A model generated the notes under the pieces. That model had not been told where the DNA came from and ran no database searches. It was given only the letters and a program-made list of their open reading frames with translations. From Nocardioides halotolerans DSM 19273 (GTDB taxonomy: Bacteria > Actinomycetota > Actinomycetes > Propionibacteriales > Nocardioidaceae): a stretch of 64,000 bases of DNA. Shown here piece after piece: positions 50,658 to 59,553 of the stretch (the first letter of the stretch is position 1; each line of letters opens with the position of its first letter). The DNA is taken from the NCBI RefSeq assembly GCF_000422805.1, contig NZ_AUGT01000009.1:444727-508726 (forward strand). Direction: 5' to 3'. Made by a program: the position numbers and the translations under genes.

Positions 50658-51869
50658 GTGCGCACGACTCCGTTCCACCCGCGGCTGAGCGAGCTCAACG
50701 ACCAGGGGCTCTACACCCACTGGCAGGACACGCTGTCACCGCTGCGCTACAGCCACGCTCCCAAGCACGAGTACTTCGCGGTGCGCAACTCGGTCGGTGT
50801 CTTCGACACCTCGCCGCTCTACAAGTACGTCGTCACCGGCCCGGACGCCGAGCGGCTGCTGGCCGGGGCGCTCGTGCGCGACGTACGCACCTGCAAGCCG
50901 GGCCAGGCGCACTACACCGCGTGGTGCGACGACCGCGGGCGGGTGATGCACGACGGCGTGGTGTTCCGGCACTCGGCCGACGAGTTCTTCCTGACCGCCG
51001 CGCGGCCGGCGCTGTCGTGGTTCCAGGAGCTCGGCAGCGGCATGCGGGTCGAGCTCGAGGACGTGACGGAGGGCTACGGGATGCTCGCCGTGCAGGGTCC
51101 GCGGTCGCGCACGGTGCTCATGGAGCTCGCGCCCGAGGCGGAGACGCTCGGCTACTTCGACCACGTCCCGGTGAAGATCGCGGACACCGCGGTGACGCTG
51201 AGCCGCACGGGCTACACCGGCGACCTCGGGTTCGAGCTGACCGTGCCCGAGGACCGCGCGGTCGAGGTGCTCGACGCGGTGCTGGAGGCGGGCCGGCCGC
51301 ACAGCATCCGGCCCTTCGGCGAGGAGGCGCTCATGACGCTGCGCATCGAGGCCGGCCTCCCGCTGATCGACATCGAGTGGCACGACGCGCGCCTCGCGAT
51401 GAGCGACGCCGACACGGTGACCCCCAAGGAGCTCGGCTTCGGCTGGATGCTGCGCGGCGTGCGCGACGGGTCGCGCAGGTTCGTCGGCTCCGAGGCGATC
51501 CGCCGCGAGCTGGTCGACGGCACCTCCCGGTGGGCGACCACCGGCGTCGTCGTCGACTGGGCCGACTGGGACCGGCTCTACCGCGACGCCGGCCACTTCC
51601 CGCCGAAGTCCGAGCACCCGCTGCCCTACGAGTCGATGATCCTCGACGCCGACCGCAGCGAGGTCGGCTACTGCACGAGCTTCGTCTACTCCCCGGTGCT
51701 CCAGCGGCACATCGGCATCGCCCGGGTGCGGCCGGACCTGGCCGCGGCCGGCACCGAGCTGCGGCTCGAGCTGGCCGTCGACCACCACAACACCACGGTG
51801 CGGATCGAGACCACGACGATGCCGTTCTTCGATCCTCCCAGGAAGAAGGAACAGTGGAAGAAGGCGTGA
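50658..51869 (+). CDS. GcvT-like aminomethyltransferase / demethylase
   Basis: A 403-residue protein of the glycine-cleavage T family. It starts with TPFHPRLSELN and has YFAVRNSVGVFDTSPLYKY, the usual opening, then LSRTGYTGDLGFELTVPED and GEEALMTLRIEAGLPL, where the folate-binding site lies. Family members move a methylene group from an amine to tetrahydrofolate; stand-alone forms demethylate dimethylglycine- or sarcosine-like compounds. No other glycine-cleavage gene is present. It overlaps the following oxidoreductase gene by one base (TGATG), so the two probably act together on an N-methyl group. Confidence 0.88.
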   Translation: MRTTPFHPRLSELNDQGLYTHWQDTLSPLRYSHAPKHEYFAVRNSVGVFDTSPLYKYVVTGPDAERLLAGALVRDVRTCKPGQAHYTAWCDDRGRVMHDGVVFRHSADEFFLTAARPALSWFQELGSGMRVELEDVTEGYGMLAVQGPRSRTVLMELAPEAETLGYFDHVPVKIADTAVTLSRTGYTGDLGFELTVPEDRAVEVLDAVLEAGRPHSIRPFGEEALMTLRIEAGLPLIDIEWHDARLAMSDADTVTPKELGFGWMLRGVRDGSRRFVGSEAIRRELVDGTSRWATTGVVVDWADWDRLYRDAGHFPPKSEHPLPYESMILDADRSEVGYCTSFVYSPVLQRHIGIARVRPDLAAAGTELRLELAVDHHNTTVRIETTTMPFFDPPRKKEQWKKA

Positions 51870-53455
51870 TGAGCACCCACGAGTACGACGCCATCGTCGT
51901 AGGCGGGGGCCACAACGGGCTCACCCACGCGGCGTACCTCGCCAAGGCCGGGCTCCGCACGCTGGTGCTGGAGAAGAACGGCGGCGTCGGCGGTGCGGCG
52001 ATCACCGAGGAGCTGCTGCCGGGCTTCCACTTCACGACGTTCTCGTACGCCCTGAGCCTGCTGCGGCCCGAGATCATCCACGAGCTCGACCTGGTGCAGC
52101 ACGGTTTTCTCCCGCTGATGATGCCGTCGTCGTTCCACCCGACCGGCGACGGTGGCTACCTGCTCTTCGGCGACGACCACCAGGCGAACGTGCAGGAGAT
52201 CCGCCGCCACTCGCCGCGCGACGCCGACGCCTACGAGCGCTACCACTACGACCTCGACCGGGTCTGCCAGGCGGTGCGGCCGCTGTTCGACAACCCGCCG
52301 CCCAACATCTTCGGCAAGGACCCCGACGACGCTGTCGACGTGAAGTGGCTGCTCGACCACCTCGGCGGGGTCGAGCAGAAGGTCATGCACGACGTCGTCC
52401 GGCTGCTCACCGGCAGCGCCGCCGACTGGCTCGACGACTACTTCGAGCACGAGGCGATCAAGGGCTACCACGCCTCGTCGTCGATCATCGGCTCCAAGGT
52501 CGGGCCGATGTCGCCGGGGTCCGGGCTGGTGCTGCTGTTCCACAAGATGGGCGAGCACGACGGCCACCTGGGGTCGTGGGCGTTCCACAAGGGCGGCAAC
52601 GGCGGCTTCACGCAGGTGCTCAACCGGGCCGCGCAGGCCTACGGCGCCGAGGTCCGCCTGGGCGCGCAGGTCACGAACCTGATCACCCAGGACGGCCGCG
52701 CGGTCGGCGTCGCGCTGGAGGACGGCACCGAGTTCCGCGCCCCGGTCGTGGTGTCGGCGCTCGACCCGCGGCGTACGTTCCTCGACCTCTGCGACCCGCG
52801 CGAGCTGCCGCTCGACCTCGTCGACAACGTGCGCCGGATGAAGTTCCGCGGCGTCTCGGCGAAGGTCAACTTCGCCCTCGACTCACTGCCCGTCTTCCCC
52901 GCGCTGCCCGACACCGTCGACCACTTCGGCGGCTTCCTCAACATCGGGCCGACGATCGAGTACGTCGAGCGCGCCTTCGACGCCGCGAAGTACGGCTGGT
53001 ACTCCGAGCGTCCCTTCATCGACGCCGCCGTGCAGTCGGTGGTCGACCCCGACATGGCGCCGCCGGGCAAGCACGTGATGTCGTGCTTCGTCCAGTACGC
53101 GCCGTACGAGCTGCGCGGCAGCGACTGGGAGACCGAGCGGCAGGCGTTCGGCGACAAGGCGCAGGCGGTGCTGGAGTCGCACTTCCCGGGCTTCGGCGAC
53201 CTGGTGCTGCACCGCGAGGTCGTGACTCCCGTCGACATCGAGGCCCGCACCGGGCTCACCGAGGGCAACATCTTCGCCGGCGAGTTCCTCGCCCCGCAGA
53301 TGTACTTCTTCCGGCCCGCGCCCGGCTGGAGCCAGTACGCCACCCCGCTCGAGGGCTACTACCAGTGCGGCTCGGGCACCCACCCCGGCGGCTGCGTGAT
53401 CGGCTCGCCGGGCCGGCTGGCCAGCCAGCGGGTGCTGCGCGACCTGGGGCGGTAG
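51869..53455 (+). CDS. FAD-dependent oxidoreductase of the phytoene desaturase-like type
   Basis: A 528-residue flavoprotein. The FAD fold is at the start: VVGGGHNGLTHAAYLAKAGL, then LVLEKNGGVGGAAITEELLPGF. A second FAD-binding stretch is at the end (YYQCGSGTHPGGCVIGSPGRLA). The family name is historical; many actinobacterial members are unrelated to carotenoids, and no carotenoid gene is near. Pairing with a GcvT-like protein suggests oxidation of an amine with delivery of the one-carbon unit to folate. The substrate is unknown. Confidence 0.88.
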   Translation: MSTHEYDAIVVGGGHNGLTHAAYLAKAGLRTLVLEKNGGVGGAAITEELLPGFHFTTFSYALSLLRPEIIHELDLVQHGFLPLMMPSSFHPTGDGGYLLFGDDHQANVQEIRRHSPRDADAYERYHYDLDRVCQAVRPLFDNPPPNIFGKDPDDAVDVKWLLDHLGGVEQKVMHDVVRLLTGSAADWLDDYFEHEAIKGYHASSSIIGSKVGPMSPGSGLVLLFHKMGEHDGHLGSWAFHKGGNGGFTQVLNRAAQAYGAEVRLGAQVTNLITQDGRAVGVALEDGTEFRAPVVVSALDPRRTFLDLCDPRELPLDLVDNVRRMKFRGVSAKVNFALDSLPVFPALPDTVDHFGGFLNIGPTIEYVERAFDAAKYGWYSERPFIDAAVQSVVDPDMAPPGKHVMSCFVQYAPYELRGSDWETERQAFGDKAQAVLESHFPGFGDLVLHREVVTPVDIEARTGLTEGNIFAGEFLAPQMYFFRPAPGWSQYATPLEGYYQCGSGTHPGGCVIGSPGRLASQRVLRDLGR

Positions 53456-53490
53456 CGGGCGCCGCTGTCCTCGGTAGCGGTGGCGGTGGC

Positions 53491-54090
53491 GCTGGCCCGG
53501 CGTGGGTCGAGGCGGCGGTCAGCCAGCACCCTGACCGGGCCTGGACGACAGCCGCCGGGCTGCTGACGCACCGCTGGCTCGGCGCGAGTCGAGTGGACGG
53601 TCAGCCAGCAACCTGACCGGCTCGGGAGGGCGGGCGCCGGGTTGCTGACGCACCGCTGGTCCGGCGCGAGTCGAGGCGGCGGTCAACCAGCAACCTGACC
53701 GGGCCGGGAGGGTGGCCGCCGGGTTGCTGACGAACCGCTGGCCCGGCGTGGGTCGAGGCGGCGGTCAGCCAGCAACCTGACCGGGCCGGGAGGGCGGGCG
53801 CCGGGTTGCTGACGCACCGCTGGCCGGGCGTGGGTCGAGGCGGCGGTCAGCCAGCAACCTGACCGGGCCGGGAGGGCGGCCGACGGGTTGCTGACGCACC
53901 GCTGGTCCGGCGCGTGTCGGGTCGGCGGTCAGTCAGCAACCTGACCGGGCCGGGAGGGCGACCGGCAGGTTGCTGACGGACCGCTGGCCAGGCGCGAGTC
54001 GAGGCGGCGGTCACTCAGCAACCTTACCGGGCCGGGAGGGCGGGCGCCGGGTTGCTGACGCACCGCTGGCCCTGGCCAGTCGCGCGCAGG
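53491..54090. repeat. 82-bp tandem repeat array, seven or more units
   Basis: The string TGCTGAC starts at 53561, 53643, 53725, 53807, 53889, 53971 and 54053: six intervals of exactly 82 bp. A partial earlier unit begins near 53491. Units differ by scattered substitutions, seldom by length. Each contains GGTTGCTGAC and, about 40 bases later, GTCAGCCAGCAACC, which can pair into a hairpin. Because 82 is not a multiple of three, no frame is conserved, so it is non-coding. It fills most of the 740-base gap between the FAD oxidoreductase and the transferase gene. Confidence 0.9.
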
Positions 54091-54195
54091 GTGGCGGTGC
54101 GGTAGCAACCCCCCCGTGCAGAACGACTACCCAGCCACCTCGCCCGAGAGCGGCTGCGCACGACCGTGCCCAGCCACCGCTTCCCGGCGGCCGCG

Positions 54196-55377
54196 TCAGG
54201 TCGCGATCGCGTCGGCCCAGCCGCGCAGCAGGGCGTCGCGGTGCGCGACGAGCTCGGTCACGGCGTCGAGGAAACGCGCCGTGCTGTCGCCGACCTTCAC
54301 GTCGTCGAAGTAGAAGTGGCGCATGGACGCGCGGGCCAGGTGCAGCTCGTCGTGCTCGAGCCGCGCGGTCAGCAGGTCGGTCAGCCCGGCGACCGAGTGC
54401 GAGTCGATCACGTCGGCGGCCCGGCTCACCGGCGCGGCGAGACGCAGCCGCTCGGGGTCGTCGTAGCGGTCGGCGATCAGCAGCGGGCACTCGGTGCGGA
54501 GGTAGAGCCAGTCGAGGCCCACCGACGACACGTCGGTCACCATCGCGTCGCAGTCGGGCATCACGGCCAGGATGTCGGCCTCGGCCAGCGCGACGTGCCC
54601 GGCCGAGGGGTCCAGGGCGGCGGCCCGCTCGACGAGGCCGACGATCGCGCGGTGCGCCGACTGCATGGCCGGGACCTCGCTGGTGAGGACCCGCGGGTGC
54701 GGCTTGTAGACCAGGCGTACGTCGGGCACGGCCAGCACGCGCGCGGCGATCTCCGGGCCGATCGTGTCGACCGAGGAGTAGTTGTTGTAGTCGGCGTCGC
54801 CCTCCCAGGTCGGGGCGTAGAGCACGGTGCGGCGGGTGCTGGGCGCCAGCACGCGCTCGCGCTGGAGGTCGAGCTGCGGCCGGCCGATGCGGACCAGCTT
54901 GGAGACGTCGAACTCGAGCAGGCCGGTCGCCACCCGCTGCACCGCGGCCTCGCCGGCGACGAAGACGCGGTCGTAGGACTTCGCGTTGTTGCTGGCCATG
55001 CTCTGCTTGTCGCTCTCGCCGTGGCTGATGTGGGCGTGGAGCATCCGCGGCTCGAGCAGCGAGTGGAAATTGCGCAGGGAGTTGTTGCAGTAGAGGGCGA
55101 CCTTCGCGTCGAGCTCGGCGTACAGCTCACGCAGGGCGGCGAACTCGCTCGCCACCAGCACCGGCAGCGTCGTCTGCTCGCGGACGAGTACGGCGGTGTC
55201 GGGCTCCCGCAGCACGATGCCCACGCGCTCGCGGTCGTCGAGGAGCTCGAGCACGGGCAGCCACTGGCCGAGCTGGTAGACGTGGTCGGGCTCGTCGCCG
55301 AAGTAGGCGAGGACGGACAGGCCGCCGACGTCGAGCTGCTGCGGCTCGGTGCTCTCGTGCGGGCTTCGCGGGTGCAT
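54196..55377 (-). CDS. CDP-glycerol:poly(glycerophosphate) glycerophosphotransferase-family protein
   Basis: A 393-residue protein of the TagB/TagF type, enzymes that transfer glycerol phosphate or polyol phosphate in teichoic acid synthesis. Family marks are HISHGESDKQSM (the conserved HG), YDRVFVAGEAAVQRV, TVLYAPTWEGD, VYKPHPR and DCDAMVTDVSSVGLDWLYL. No transmembrane segment; it would act at the inner face of the membrane. It is shorter than TagF and lacks an N-terminal glycosyltransferase domain. A GAGGAGGG site precedes the ATG. The donor and acceptor are not known. Confidence 0.85.
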   Translation of the reverse strand: MHPRSPHESTEPQQLDVGGLSVLAYFGDEPDHVYQLGQWLPVLELLDDRERVGIVLREPDTAVLVREQTTLPVLVASEFAALRELYAELDAKVALYCNNSLRNFHSLLEPRMLHAHISHGESDKQSMASNNAKSYDRVFVAGEAAVQRVATGLLEFDVSKLVRIGRPQLDLQRERVLAPSTRRTVLYAPTWEGDADYNNYSSVDTIGPEIAARVLAVPDVRLVYKPHPRVLTSEVPAMQSAHRAIVGLVERAAALDPSAGHVALAEADILAVMPDCDAMVTDVSSVGLDWLYLRTECPLLIADRYDDPERLRLAAPVSRAADVIDSHSVAGLTDLLTARLEHDELHLARASMRHFYFDDVKVGDSTARFLDAVTELVAHRDALLRGWADAIAT

Positions 55378-55410
55378 CGTCTGGCCCTCCTCTCCCTCGT
55401 CTCGGGTCGC

Positions 55411-55851
55411 CTACAGGTTCGGCAGCAGGAACGCCGCTGCCACGGCGACTGCGATCACCGCCAACATCACGCAGAAGCCCAGCGCTCCTGGCCGCGTCTG
55501 CTTCTCGTAGCCGATCGCGCCGCGGCTGAGCTGGTGCCAGGGCGCAGCGTAGAACGCCGTGACCTGGCCCCCTGCCGGCACCTGGGTCTCGAGCGTCGCC
55601 TCCCCGAACTTGATCAGCCACTGGCAGCTGACGTCGATGCGGGTCGGCCCGGCGTGCACGGGGATCACGTTCTCCCCGTAGTGCGAGGGTACCCGCCACC
55701 CGTTGACCATCACGGCCGGCGTGATCACGCTGCTGGTCAGCGCGCTGCCCTGCAGCGTCAGGCGCACCCAGCCCATGGACGCCTCGGGCGGCGGCGCCCC
55801 GGCAGACCCCGACGGCCCCGGCGGTGGACCGGGGGGCGGCAGCTCGCTCAT
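55411..55851 (-). CDS. Small membrane protein, unknown function
   Basis: A 146-residue protein that I cannot assign. A proline-rich start (residues 1-25), a soluble beta-rich region (about 26-110; VMVNGWRVPSHYGENVIPVH), then one C-terminal membrane helix (VMLAVIAVAVAAAFLL). It starts at the ATG at 55851, four bases after the stop of an upstream fragment, and precedes the transferase gene in the same direction. Confidence 0.65.
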   Translation of the reverse strand: MSELPPPGPPPGPSGSAGAPPPEASMGWVRLTLQGSALTSSVITPAVMVNGWRVPSHYGENVIPVHAGPTRIDVSCQWLIKFGEATLETQVPAGGQVTAFYAAPWHQLSRGAIGYEKQTRPGALGFCVMLAVIAVAVAAAFLLPNL

Positions 55852-55855
55852 GGGG

Positions 55856-56011
55856 CTACTCCAGCAGGTCGGCCGGCCGCACCGTGACGGGGTACGGCGC
55901 GTGGGCCGTCCGCTCGTCGTCGCCGGACACGTCGGCCACCTCGGCGTACTCGCCCTCGCGCAGCTCCCACGCCCGCCGGCCCCGGGCCTCGACCGCCGTC
56001 ATGGCGCCCAT
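55856..56011 (-). pseudogene. Fragment resembling the C-terminus of a Uma2-family endonuclease
   Basis: A 51-codon frame preceded by an in-frame TGA. The product contains RRAWELREGEYAEVADVSGD and ends PYPVTVRPADLLE, which resembles the last third of Uma2/DUF820 proteins. The catalytic part is missing. It is most likely a remnant, though a translated small protein coupled to the next gene is possible. The similarity is from memory of the family, not a search. Confidence 0.4.
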
Positions 56012-56065
56012 GGTGCCCCAGCTCCCGGGAGATCGGCGTGGTCAGACCCCGCCCGGAGCGTCTGG

Positions 56066-57344
56066 CTAGACCCGTCCGGCGCGCATGTCCATCAGCCGGC
56101 CGAGCACCCGCGTCGCGTCGGCACGCAGGCCGTCGTGCTCGAACTCGTTGGTGACCCACGTCCGCACGTTGCCCACGACCTGCGCGGTCTCGAGCTGCAG
56201 CCCGGCATCGACGTACATGTCGTCGTGGTAGACCGCCGCGAGCACCGGCACCTCGTTGGCGGCCAGCCGGTCGAGGTCGTAGACCGGCTCCCACTGGTCG
56301 TACGCCGCGAGCAGCTCGGCGGCGCCGCGGAACGGACGCAGCGCGCGGACCTCCTCGTACATCCAGCGGTAGAACATCTCGCCGGTGAGCAGCAGCGGGT
56401 CGCGGTCCTCGGCGAAGTCGGGGTGCTGCGCCATCGCGCGCTCCGCCGCCCACGCGGTCGGCCCCGACCCCGGCTGCCCGAAGAGGAACTCCTGGAGGGG
56501 GAACAGCGGCCCCTCGACGTGGCCGGTCACCGCCTGCACGCCTTGGAGGAAGACGTCGGAGAGCCGGTCGCCGTGCCAGGCCTCGTCGAGCAGCCAGTGC
56601 ACCCGCTCGAAGCCGTAGCTCATCCCGAGCTCGCTGCCGAGCCGCCGCAGCCGGCGCGTGGTGAGCCGGTCGCCGTCGGGGAGCTCGACCACCTCCGAGT
56701 CGAGGAGGTCGGCGATCCTCCGGACCAGCGCGGCGTCGCCGGGGTGCCGGGCGTAGAACTCGGCGTTCTTGGCGGCCACCCGCGGGTAGGTGCGCGCGTA
56801 GACGTCGTCGGCGGTCGCGGTGAGGCCGGGGAGCCCGCCGGTGACGTAGCACGCGTCGAGCGCCTCCGGTGCCAGCGACAGGTAGGTCATCGTGATCCAC
56901 CCGCCGTAGCTCTGCCCGAGCGTCTCCCACCTCCGCCCGCCGGCGACGCGCTCGCGCAGCACCTCGGCGTCGCGCACGATGCTGTCGGTGCGCATCAGGC
57001 GGACGTACGCCGCGATGTCGGCGTCGGACCAGCCGGTCACGGAGCGGCGGGTGAGCGGCGTGCTGCGGCCGGTGCCGCGCTGGTCGAGGGAGCAGCACGC
57101 GGTGGGTGCGCGTCGCCTGCCTCAGCCAGCCGTCACCGACGCCGTCGCCGGGGCGCGGGGACCTGCCGCCCGGCCCGCCCTGGAGGAAGAGCAGCCACGG
57201 GAGGTCGTCGTGCTCGCGGCCGGGGGCGACCACCTCGCGCGCGAACACCTCGATGGTGCGCCCGTCGTCGGGCGCGGAGTGGTCGAGCGGCACCTCGACC
57301 GTGTGGTCGGTGAGCACGAAGCCCGGGATGCGCGTGGTGACCAT
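56066..57344 (-). pseudogene. S33-family (prolyl aminopeptidase-like) hydrolase with a single-base frameshift
   Basis: Two frames join into one full alpha/beta hydrolase of about 425 residues. The first (from ATG 57344) gives the start, with FLQGGPGGRSP, the oxyanion region; the second, ending at 56066, has the nucleophile elbow GQSYGGW and the rest of the domain. Deleting one base in the GGG at 57088-57090 restores VLLLDQRGTGRST, the family motif after the first strands. Everything else is intact, so it is a recent mutation or a sequence error. It follows the XPB gene by 15 bases. Expected role: release of N-terminal residues from peptides. Confidence 0.85.
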
Positions 57345-57359
57345 GGGAGACGCAGACCC

Positions 57360-59000
57360 TCAGGCCGGCAGGTCCTCGGCGTCGACGATCCGGTAGGCGT
57401 AGCCCTGCTCGGCGAGGAAGCGCTGCCGGTTCTGGGCGAAGTCGGCGTCGACGGTGTCGCGCGAGACGATCGTGTAGAAGTGCGCGGTCCGGCCCTCGGT
57501 CTTGGGGCGCAGCAGCCTGCCGAGCCGCTGGGCCTCCTCCTGGCGGGACCCGAAGGACCCCGAGACCTGGATGGCGACCTCGGCGGAGGGCAGGTCGATG
57601 GAGAAGTTCGCGACCTTCGAGACCACGAGCAGCCCGACCTCGCCTGTGCGGAAGGCCTGGAACAGGCGCTGCCGCTCCTTCACCGTCGTCTCGCCCTTGA
57701 TCACCGGCGCGTCGAGCGCGGCGGCGAGCTCGTCGAGCTGGTCGATGTACTGGCCGATCACCAGCGTCGGCTGGCCGGCGTGCTGGGCGACCAGGTCGCG
57801 GACGACCTGCAGCTTCTGATGGGTGCAGGAGGCGAGGCGGTAGCGCTCCTCCGGCTCGGCGGTCGCGTAGACCAGCCGCTCGTCGGTCGGCAGCGAGACG
57901 CGGACCTCGACGCAGTCGGCCGGGGCGATCCAGCCCTGCGACTCGATGTCCTTCCACGGCGCGTCGTAGCGCTTCGGCCCGATGAGCGAGAAGACGTCGC
58001 CCTCGCGGCCGTCCTCGCGCACCAGCGTCGCGGTCAGCCCGATCCGGCGGCGGGCCTGGAGGTCGGCGGTCATCCGGAAGATCGGGGCGGGCAGGAGGTG
58101 CACCTCGTCGTAGACGATGAGGCCCCAGTCGCGGGCGTCGAGCAGCTCGAGGTGGCGGTAGACGCCCTGCCGCTTGGTGGTCATCACCTGGTAGGTCGCG
58201 ATGGTGACCGGGCGGACCTCCTTGACCGAGCCGGAGTACTCCCCGATCTCGTCCTCGGTCAGCGACGTGCGGCGCAGCAGCTCGTCCTTCCACTGCCGCG
58301 CCGAGACGGTGTTGGTGACCAGGATCAGCGTCGTCGCCTGGGCCTGCGCCATCGCCGCGGCGCCCACCAGGGTCTTGCCGGCCCCGCACGGCAGCACGAC
58401 GACGCCCGAGCCGCCGTGCCAGAACGACTCCGCGGCCTCGCGCTGGTAGTCGCGCAGCGACCAGTCGCTGAGGTCGAGCGCGATCGGGTGGGCCTCACCG
58501 TCGACGTACCCGGCGTAGTCCTCGGCCGGCCAGCCCAGCTTGAGCAGCGCCTGCTTGAGGTTGCCGCGCTCGGAGGCGTGCACGACCACCGTGTCGTCGT
58601 CGATGCGGGCACCGAGCATGCCGGCGACCTTCTTGGCGCGCAGCACCTCCTCGAGCACGGGCCGGTCGGTGGAGGCGAGGACCAGACCGTGGATCGGGTG
58701 CTTCTCGAGCCGCAGCCGGCCGTAGCGGGCCATCGTCTCGGCGACGTCGACGAGCAGCGCGTGCGGCACGGCGTAGCGGCTGTACTCCAGCAGCGTGTCG
58801 ACGACCTGCTCGGCGTCGTGGCCGGCGGCCCGGGCGTTCCAGAGACCGAGCGGGGTCAGCCGGTAGGTGTGGATGTGCTCGGGGGAGCGCTCGAGCTCCG
58901 CGAACGGCGCGATCGCCTTGCGGCAGTCGGCGGCGCGCTCGTGGTCGACCTCGAGCAGCAGCGTCTTGTCGGACTGGACGATGAGGGGTCCGTCGTTCAC
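57360..59000 (-). CDS. XPB-type DNA repair helicase
   Basis: A 546-residue superfamily 2 helicase related to eukaryotic XPB/archaeal XPB. An N-terminal DNA-binding region (about 1-165) is followed by SWSLRDYQREAAESF (Q-motif region), Walker A LPCGAGKT, VYDEVHLL (DEVH box), GLTATLVREDGRE and the arginine-finger motif QEEAQRLGRLLRP. XPB proteins unwind DNA in repair and transcription. GTG start at 59000 preceded by GAGGAC. It follows the CGNR gene by seven bases. Confidence 0.93.
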   Translation of the reverse strand: MNDGPLIVQSDKTLLLEVDHERAADCRKAIAPFAELERSPEHIHTYRLTPLGLWNARAAGHDAEQVVDTLLEYSRYAVPHALLVDVAETMARYGRLRLEKHPIHGLVLASTDRPVLEEVLRAKKVAGMLGARIDDDTVVVHASERGNLKQALLKLGWPAEDYAGYVDGEAHPIALDLSDWSLRDYQREAAESFWHGGSGVVVLPCGAGKTLVGAAAMAQAQATTLILVTNTVSARQWKDELLRRTSLTEDEIGEYSGSVKEVRPVTIATYQVMTTKRQGVYRHLELLDARDWGLIVYDEVHLLPAPIFRMTADLQARRRIGLTATLVREDGREGDVFSLIGPKRYDAPWKDIESQGWIAPADCVEVRVSLPTDERLVYATAEPEERYRLASCTHQKLQVVRDLVAQHAGQPTLVIGQYIDQLDELAAALDAPVIKGETTVKERQRLFQAFRTGEVGLLVVSKVANFSIDLPSAEVAIQVSGSFGSRQEEAQRLGRLLRPKTEGRTAHFYTIVSRDTVDADFAQNRQRFLAEQGYAYRIVDAEDLPA

Positions 59001-59007
59001 GAGGTCC

Positions 59008-59535
59008 TCATGCCGAGGCGACGGCCTTCTGCCGGGCGCGGTACGCCGCGACGTTCGCCCGCGAGGAGCAGCGGTCGGAGCAGTAGCGGCGCGACTGGTT
59101 GGGCGAGGTGTCGACGTAGACGTTGGTGCACGGCGACGCCGCGCAGATGCCGAGCCGGGCCGGGCCGAGGTCGCAGACCAGGTTGGCCAGGCCGAGCAGC
59201 GCCTCACCCACCAGGAGCTCGGCGACCGACTGCGTCTTCGACGCGACGTGGATGTGCAGGCTGCCCGGGTCGTGGCTCGAGATCTGCGGCGTGATGGGGT
59301 GGCGCACCATCAGGTCGTTGATGCCGTCGATGACGGCGGCGGTCTCGCCGGCGGCCGAGGCCTCGAAGACCGGCCTCAGCTCGCGCTGGAACTTCCGCAG
59401 CAGCATGCAGTCGCGGTCGGTGCACTGGTGCACCAGCCACTCACGGTCGGCGATGTGGGCCCGGAGCGCGTCGACGTCGGGGAGCGAGGCGTTGAGGAGC
59501 CCGGCCGACCGCTCGGCGTAGCGGATGAAGTCCAC
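59008..59535 (-). CDS. CGNR zinc-finger / ABATE domain protein
   Basis: A 175-residue protein. The N-terminal ABATE-like helical region (1-125) is followed by a zinc finger CAASPCTNVYVDTSPNQSRR then CSDRC near the C-terminus; the CGNR tetrad of the family is modified (CSSRANVAAYRAR). Likely a DNA-binding regulator that senses a stress or small molecule. GTG start; a TAGTCT -10 box seven bases upstream indicates a leaderless transcript. It lies in line with the XPB and WYL genes. Confidence 0.88.
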   Translation of the reverse strand: MDFIRYAERSAGLLNASLPDVDALRAHIADREWLVHQCTDRDCMLLRKFQRELRPVFEASAAGETAAVIDGINDLMVRHPITPQISSHDPGSLHIHVASKTQSVAELLVGEALLGLANLVCDLGPARLGICAASPCTNVYVDTSPNQSRRYCSDRCSSRANVAAYRARQKAVASA

Positions 59536-59542
59536 GCTTCCG

Positions 59543-59548
59543 AGACTA
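59543..59548 (-). promoter_or_regulatory. Leaderless promoter of the CGNR gene
   Basis: TAGTCT on the minus strand, seven bases before the GTG at 59535. It overlaps the region just after the WYL gene stop, so CGNR-XPB can be expressed separately from it. Confidence 0.5.
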
Positions 59549-59553
59549 CTGGT

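Noticed and set aside
51869..53455. Carotenoid (phytoene) desaturase
   Set aside because: Only the general FAD fold fits; no carotenoid genes are nearby and the partner gene is GcvT-like.
53491..54090. CRISPR array
   Set aside because: The 82-bp units are contiguous and similar throughout; there are no unique spacers and no cas genes.
53970..54686. Rightward reading frame running out of the tandem repeats
   Set aside because: It begins in non-coding repeat units and then runs antisense to the TagB/TagF-type gene; product is Arg/Pro-rich without motifs.
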